From Proteiniphilum sp. (lineage in GTDB: Bacteria > Bacteroidota > Bacteroidia > Bacteroidales > Dysgonomonadaceae): 15,552 nt of DNA. The DNA lies in assembly GCA_031284475.1 (NCBI GenBank), contig JAISZV010000117.1, positions 1-15,552 on the forward strand. Reading direction: 5' to 3'. Within the stretch, counting starts at the first letter, position 1. Each line of letters opens with the position of its first letter. Below, one piece after another: positions 12,862 to 15,552 of the stretch. A program made the translations under genes and the position numbers. The notes below the pieces were generated by a model. That model searched no databases. It saw only the letters and a list, made by a program, of their open reading frames with translations, and had not been told where the DNA came from.

Positions 12862-13946
12862 GATCTCACCACCGTTACACTGCAACTTTGAAAGCGGGCT
12901 ATCTGATGCGTATTGATTCCCATATTCTCCTTATCGGGGATCTGAGCGTCCAGTATATATGACATCCGCCGCAACACCACAATTAAATCGGAAATTAAAA
13001 CGGATTGCCCAATTAAAAGCCCGTTGATAAACGTTTTGACCGCCTCGGTAACTTCGGAAATGACAACCGATTCTCCTCTGTCGTTAATCGCATCCTGCGT
13101 AACGGTAACGCGGATATTGAGACTTATCGGTATTTTTTCCGGCCTTACATACCGGATATGAATGCCGGGAGCGCGGTAACCGCCGTTTGTTTTTGTCCGG
13201 TTTCCGTCAATCTTTGCTTTTACCTGCGTTATCGCATCATCGGTCATTCCGCCTGATCCGTCCTCAAGATAAACGGTCATGTTCCATATATTATTAAGCG
13301 GGGGAAAATGCTCGTCAATTTGCAGGGACCGTACAAGGTGTGTTTCAGTGAGGGCAGACAAAAAACCGTAGCCGTTTGTTCTGGAGAGGCCAAGAATATA
13401 TTCGGTAAAACGGTTGATATACGCTCCCCAATCCTCACTATCAACGCCTCCCGTTGCCGACCCCGCGTTACTTACCGTTACTATATCGGATGGAAGGGCG
13501 CTCACAAGCGTTTTAATGCTTTGCGCTCCGACATTGTATTTTTCACCTATATCCTCCGCAACCGCCGATATTTCGCCTGAATCCTTTGCGCCGGAAACTA
13601 CCGAGCCTAATTCCGTGGTGATAAACTTTAGCCCCCCGGTAGCAACCGTGGTGCCTATCGGTATCGCCGTTTCATAGGAATAGGTTTTTGCCCGAGAAAA
13701 AGTGAGCTTTACCGATGCCTTCAGCCCTTCCTTCTTTTGAAAGCCAAAAACCGAATAAGGCAAGGCCCGCATAAATGAAGAAAATCCGACACGGCAGCGC
13801 ACATAAAGTAATGCCAGTTCCCGCGCCGTTGCTTCTATCTGTGATTCCAGCACCGCCCCATCGTTAAAATGGGTGAGCTTGTCCTGGTGAGCAATGATAT
13901 AATTTCTCATAGATTCCTGTATTTCGTTAAAGGATTTCGTTTGCAT
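12858..13946 (-). CDS. Baseplate J-like protein of a contractile tail
   Basis: A 362-aa protein of the baseplate J/gp6-wedge family. Visible hallmarks are the N-terminal helix with ATARELALLYVRCRVGFSSF, the strand PIGTTVATGGLKFITTELGS, repeated beta elements (GSATGGVDSEDWGAYINRF with the common GG-D-E pattern), TNGYGFLSALTET, and VYLEDGSGGMTDDAITQVKA followed by GIHIRYVRPEKIPISLNIRV. It forms the ring of baseplate wedges and indicates a contractile tail. The ATG at 13946 shares a base with the upstream stop (TAATG) and has GGAGGG four bases before it; its own stop overlaps the next start (ATGA). Confidence 0.85.
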   Translation of the reverse strand: MQTKSFNEIQESMRNYIIAHQDKLTHFNDGAVLESQIEATARELALLYVRCRVGFSSFMRALPYSVFGFQKKEGLKASVKLTFSRAKTYSYETAIPIGTTVATGGLKFITTELGSVVSGAKDSGEISAVAEDIGEKYNVGAQSIKTLVSALPSDIVTVSNAGSATGGVDSEDWGAYINRFTEYILGLSRTNGYGFLSALTETHLVRSLQIDEHFPPLNNIWNMTVYLEDGSGGMTDDAITQVKAKIDGNRTKTNGGYRAPGIHIRYVRPEKIPISLNIRVTVTQDAINDRGESVVISEVTEAVKTFINGLLIGQSVLISDLIVVLRRMSYILDAQIPDKENMGINTHQIARFQSCSVTVVRS

Positions 13947-15544
13947 TATGCCCTCCCTGTCGCACTGCCGCTTGAGTGGTTTATATCCGTGTAATCTACT
14001 GTTATATTCAGTCCGTCTCCTATGCCGGTAAACCTTATATTAGTAATTGCACTCACTCGCGGGTCCCTGCTTACGGTTAAATCAATCGAAGATATAATAT
14101 AGGCAACGCCTGCCGTTGAATCGCTGATATTGGTTCTTATTCCGTAGGCAACAAGCCTTATACGCCGGTTCACACTTTCACGTAACCTTAAAAGAATTGC
14201 CTGATTCAGGTTGTCGGTCCCGTCTGTAAGCATATAATCGCCGCTTGCCGATGGGACGGTATAGCCTTCATGGTTAAGATAAATGTCCCGCCCATAATTG
14301 TCCCGGTCCTCCGGACGTGAGAAAATCCGATTATAAGCGTGGCGGCCTGACGGTGTAAGTATCGGAATTCTTATCGTATCCCCCGGATTCAATGCATCTA
14401 TTGAAGCCACACCGTTATATATGGCGATATCAATCGCTCGGTCGGGGCTCCCATAAAACTGTGTCGCTAATGATTCAAGGGAGTCTGTAGATTTTAGGGT
14501 AACTTCCTCAAAGCCATAGGATAAAACAATACGTACTATATTTCCAGAACTTCCTGTGTTTCCTTCACTTCCATTGCTTATCCCTGTACTGCCGCTTCCG
14601 CTCCCTTCACTTCCACTACTTATCCCTGCGCCTGCACTTCCCTGCCCTGCATCTAGATTGGTCTCGCCTGCTGTTACCTCCGGCAGTTCGCTTGATTTCG
14701 ATGTTGCTACAATGGCGTTTGCGTTATCTTCAAGCCCCGCACACAAGTCAGCCCAGGTATCCTGATATTCGGTCCCGGTCATGTTGTACTCATCCAAAAC
14801 TTCTTGCGGAGCCCAATAGTCTGATTTGCCATAAGAAAGAATAGTATCCGATATAGTCTCAACAGACCTTAAAAGTTTTTTACCGGCGTTCATAAATTCA
14901 AGACCCAGATTCAAAACCTTTGTGGACACATCGCCGGGGATTTTTATGATTTCATTCGCGGTATCAATCATATTAGTAACGCCATCTATGTAGCCCATGA
15001 GAACATCGGTATAAGCATCTAAAATGGCGGCTACATCCCGGATACTTGCATTAAGGTCCTCCAAAAAGGCGTTAGCCTCGTTAATATACTTCAGGCCCTT
15101 TTTAAGCAACGCCACGCTTCCCTTGATCTTGTCAAGCGCCGCCCGTGCAAAGCCCAGTTTCGGCGCGAGTATGTTCTTCATGTTTTCACTGTCTTTCTCA
15201 AGATCGACAGCGGTAAACTCTATGCTGTATTTATAGGTAAACGGTCTGTCGGATGCCCGCCGTATCTTAAAATCTCCGGGGAATACGCGCCAATAATTTT
15301 TAATAGTGCCGACATCCGTGCCATCAGAGGATTGCCCCTTTAGGTAATTCATTTTCGATAGGTCGTAAAGCATTATCCTGGTTTCTTTTGTCCGGTAATC
15401 TCCTGTTTTGTATTTGTGGATTAGATTGCGTAAATAATATATTTCTTGCTCCCCGGTCATCCATTTGTCCGCGCCAGGGGCTTTAGGATTATAGATTTTT
15501 TTTAAGTCCTGGTTTATGGTAGAGCCGGAAAGCGATATTTTCAC
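13946..15544 (-). CDS. Tail hub/baseplate fusion protein with LysM-like and gp25-like domains
   Basis: A 532-aa protein. Residues 1-125 form a beta-rich tail-hub-like region (IMLYDLSKMNYLKG, then PFTYKYSIEFTAVDLEKD). Residues 125-285 are helical with weak coiled-coil character. Residues 286-336 are a Gly/Ser-rich linker (GSEGSGSGSTGISNGSEG). Residues 345-395 resemble a LysM peptidoglycan-binding domain (STDSLESLATQFYG, NPGDTIRIPI). Residues 420-515 resemble baseplate wedge gp25 (GDYMLTDGTDNLNQAILLRL, TAGVAYIISSIDLTVSRDP). The GTG start overlaps an upstream TGA (GTGA), so another gene ends here and lies beyond the window. Fusion of hub, LysM and gp25 in one chain is less usual; in many phages they are separate. 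Confidence 0.7.
   Translation of the reverse strand: MKISLSGSTINQDLKKIYNPKAPGADKWMTGEQEIYYLRNLIHKYKTGDYRTKETRIMLYDLSKMNYLKGQSSDGTDVGTIKNYWRVFPGDFKIRRASDRPFTYKYSIEFTAVDLEKDSENMKNILAPKLGFARAALDKIKGSVALLKKGLKYINEANAFLEDLNASIRDVAAILDAYTDVLMGYIDGVTNMIDTANEIIKIPGDVSTKVLNLGLEFMNAGKKLLRSVETISDTILSYGKSDYWAPQEVLDEYNMTGTEYQDTWADLCAGLEDNANAIVATSKSSELPEVTAGETNLDAGQGSAGAGISSGSEGSGSGSTGISNGSEGNTGSSGNIVRIVLSYGFEEVTLKSTDSLESLATQFYGSPDRAIDIAIYNGVASIDALNPGDTIRIPILTPSGRHAYNRIFSRPEDRDNYGRDIYLNHEGYTVPSASGDYMLTDGTDNLNQAILLRLRESVNRRIRLVAYGIRTNISDSTAGVAYIISSIDLTVSRDPRVSAITNIRFTGIGDGLNITVDYTDINHSSGSATGRA
14562..14628 (-). repeat. Direct repeats in the Gly/Ser linker
   Basis: Two 25-bp copies at 14562-14586 and 14604-14628 differ at three positions and lie 42 bp apart, so they keep the frame. 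They encode the repeated GISxGSEG units of the linker in the tail hub protein. Confidence 0.6.
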
Positions 15545-15552
15545 GGCATCCA

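Noticed and set aside
1..15552. CRISPR arrays, tRNA or rRNA genes, insertion sequences
   Set aside because: No regularly spaced repeats, no cloverleaf-like or rRNA-like stretches, and no transposase were seen; the only recombinase is the integrase.

Overview
This window reads as one side of an integrated, contractile-tailed prophage, or one end of a temperate phage genome. The host is probably a spirochaete close to Treponema. That host call is inference. It rests on resemblance of the variable protein, the Avd-like protein and the reverse transcriptase to treponemal and phage diversity-generating retroelements (DGRs), and on two exported proteins that share a VPAQ-x-AG signal-cleavage motif. 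The genetic code is the standard bacterial one: several genes end in TGA, including TGA stops inside ATGA and GTGA gene overlaps.

Left part (1-3393), lysogeny and early region: a tyrosine integrase (+, open to the left window edge), a CI-like XRE repressor (-), an operator-like region with three similar 16-bp sites, an unrecognised 253-aa gene (+), and a palindrome-controlled two-gene unit (+) encoding a J-domain/LPD29-like protein and an excisionase-type small HTH protein.

Right part (3394-15552), all on the - strand and read from right to left: a tail hub/baseplate fusion with LysM and gp25-like parts, a baseplate J-like protein, a tail protein with a carbohydrate-binding-like domain, a promoter-plus-terminator leader, a tail-fibre-like protein whose frame runs on through two in-frame TGA codons into a LamG-like region, a second fibre-like protein, a 136-aa protein, and then a complete DGR. 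The DGR order is variable protein, avd, template repeat (TR), reverse transcriptase. A second leader of the same type follows, then a lysis-like module: an exported membrane protein whose frame seems to be shifted into the next ORF, a C39-like cysteine peptidase (endolysin candidate), and two coiled-coil membrane proteins encoded in overlapping frames (spanin candidates).

The DGR is the best supported system. TR (6639-6746) and variable repeat VR (7211-7318) align over 108 bp without gaps and differ at 14 positions, every one of them an adenine of the TR coding strand. The likely role is adenine-directed diversification of the C-type-lectin-like tip of a phage tail protein. The most unusual observation is the neighbouring fibre frame: two UGA-C stop contexts, each followed by a possible RNA stem-loop, which could be programmed readthrough giving fibres of three lengths, or simply a decayed gene. 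The paired promoter/terminator leaders and the dual-coded spanin-like genes are the other points worth testing.
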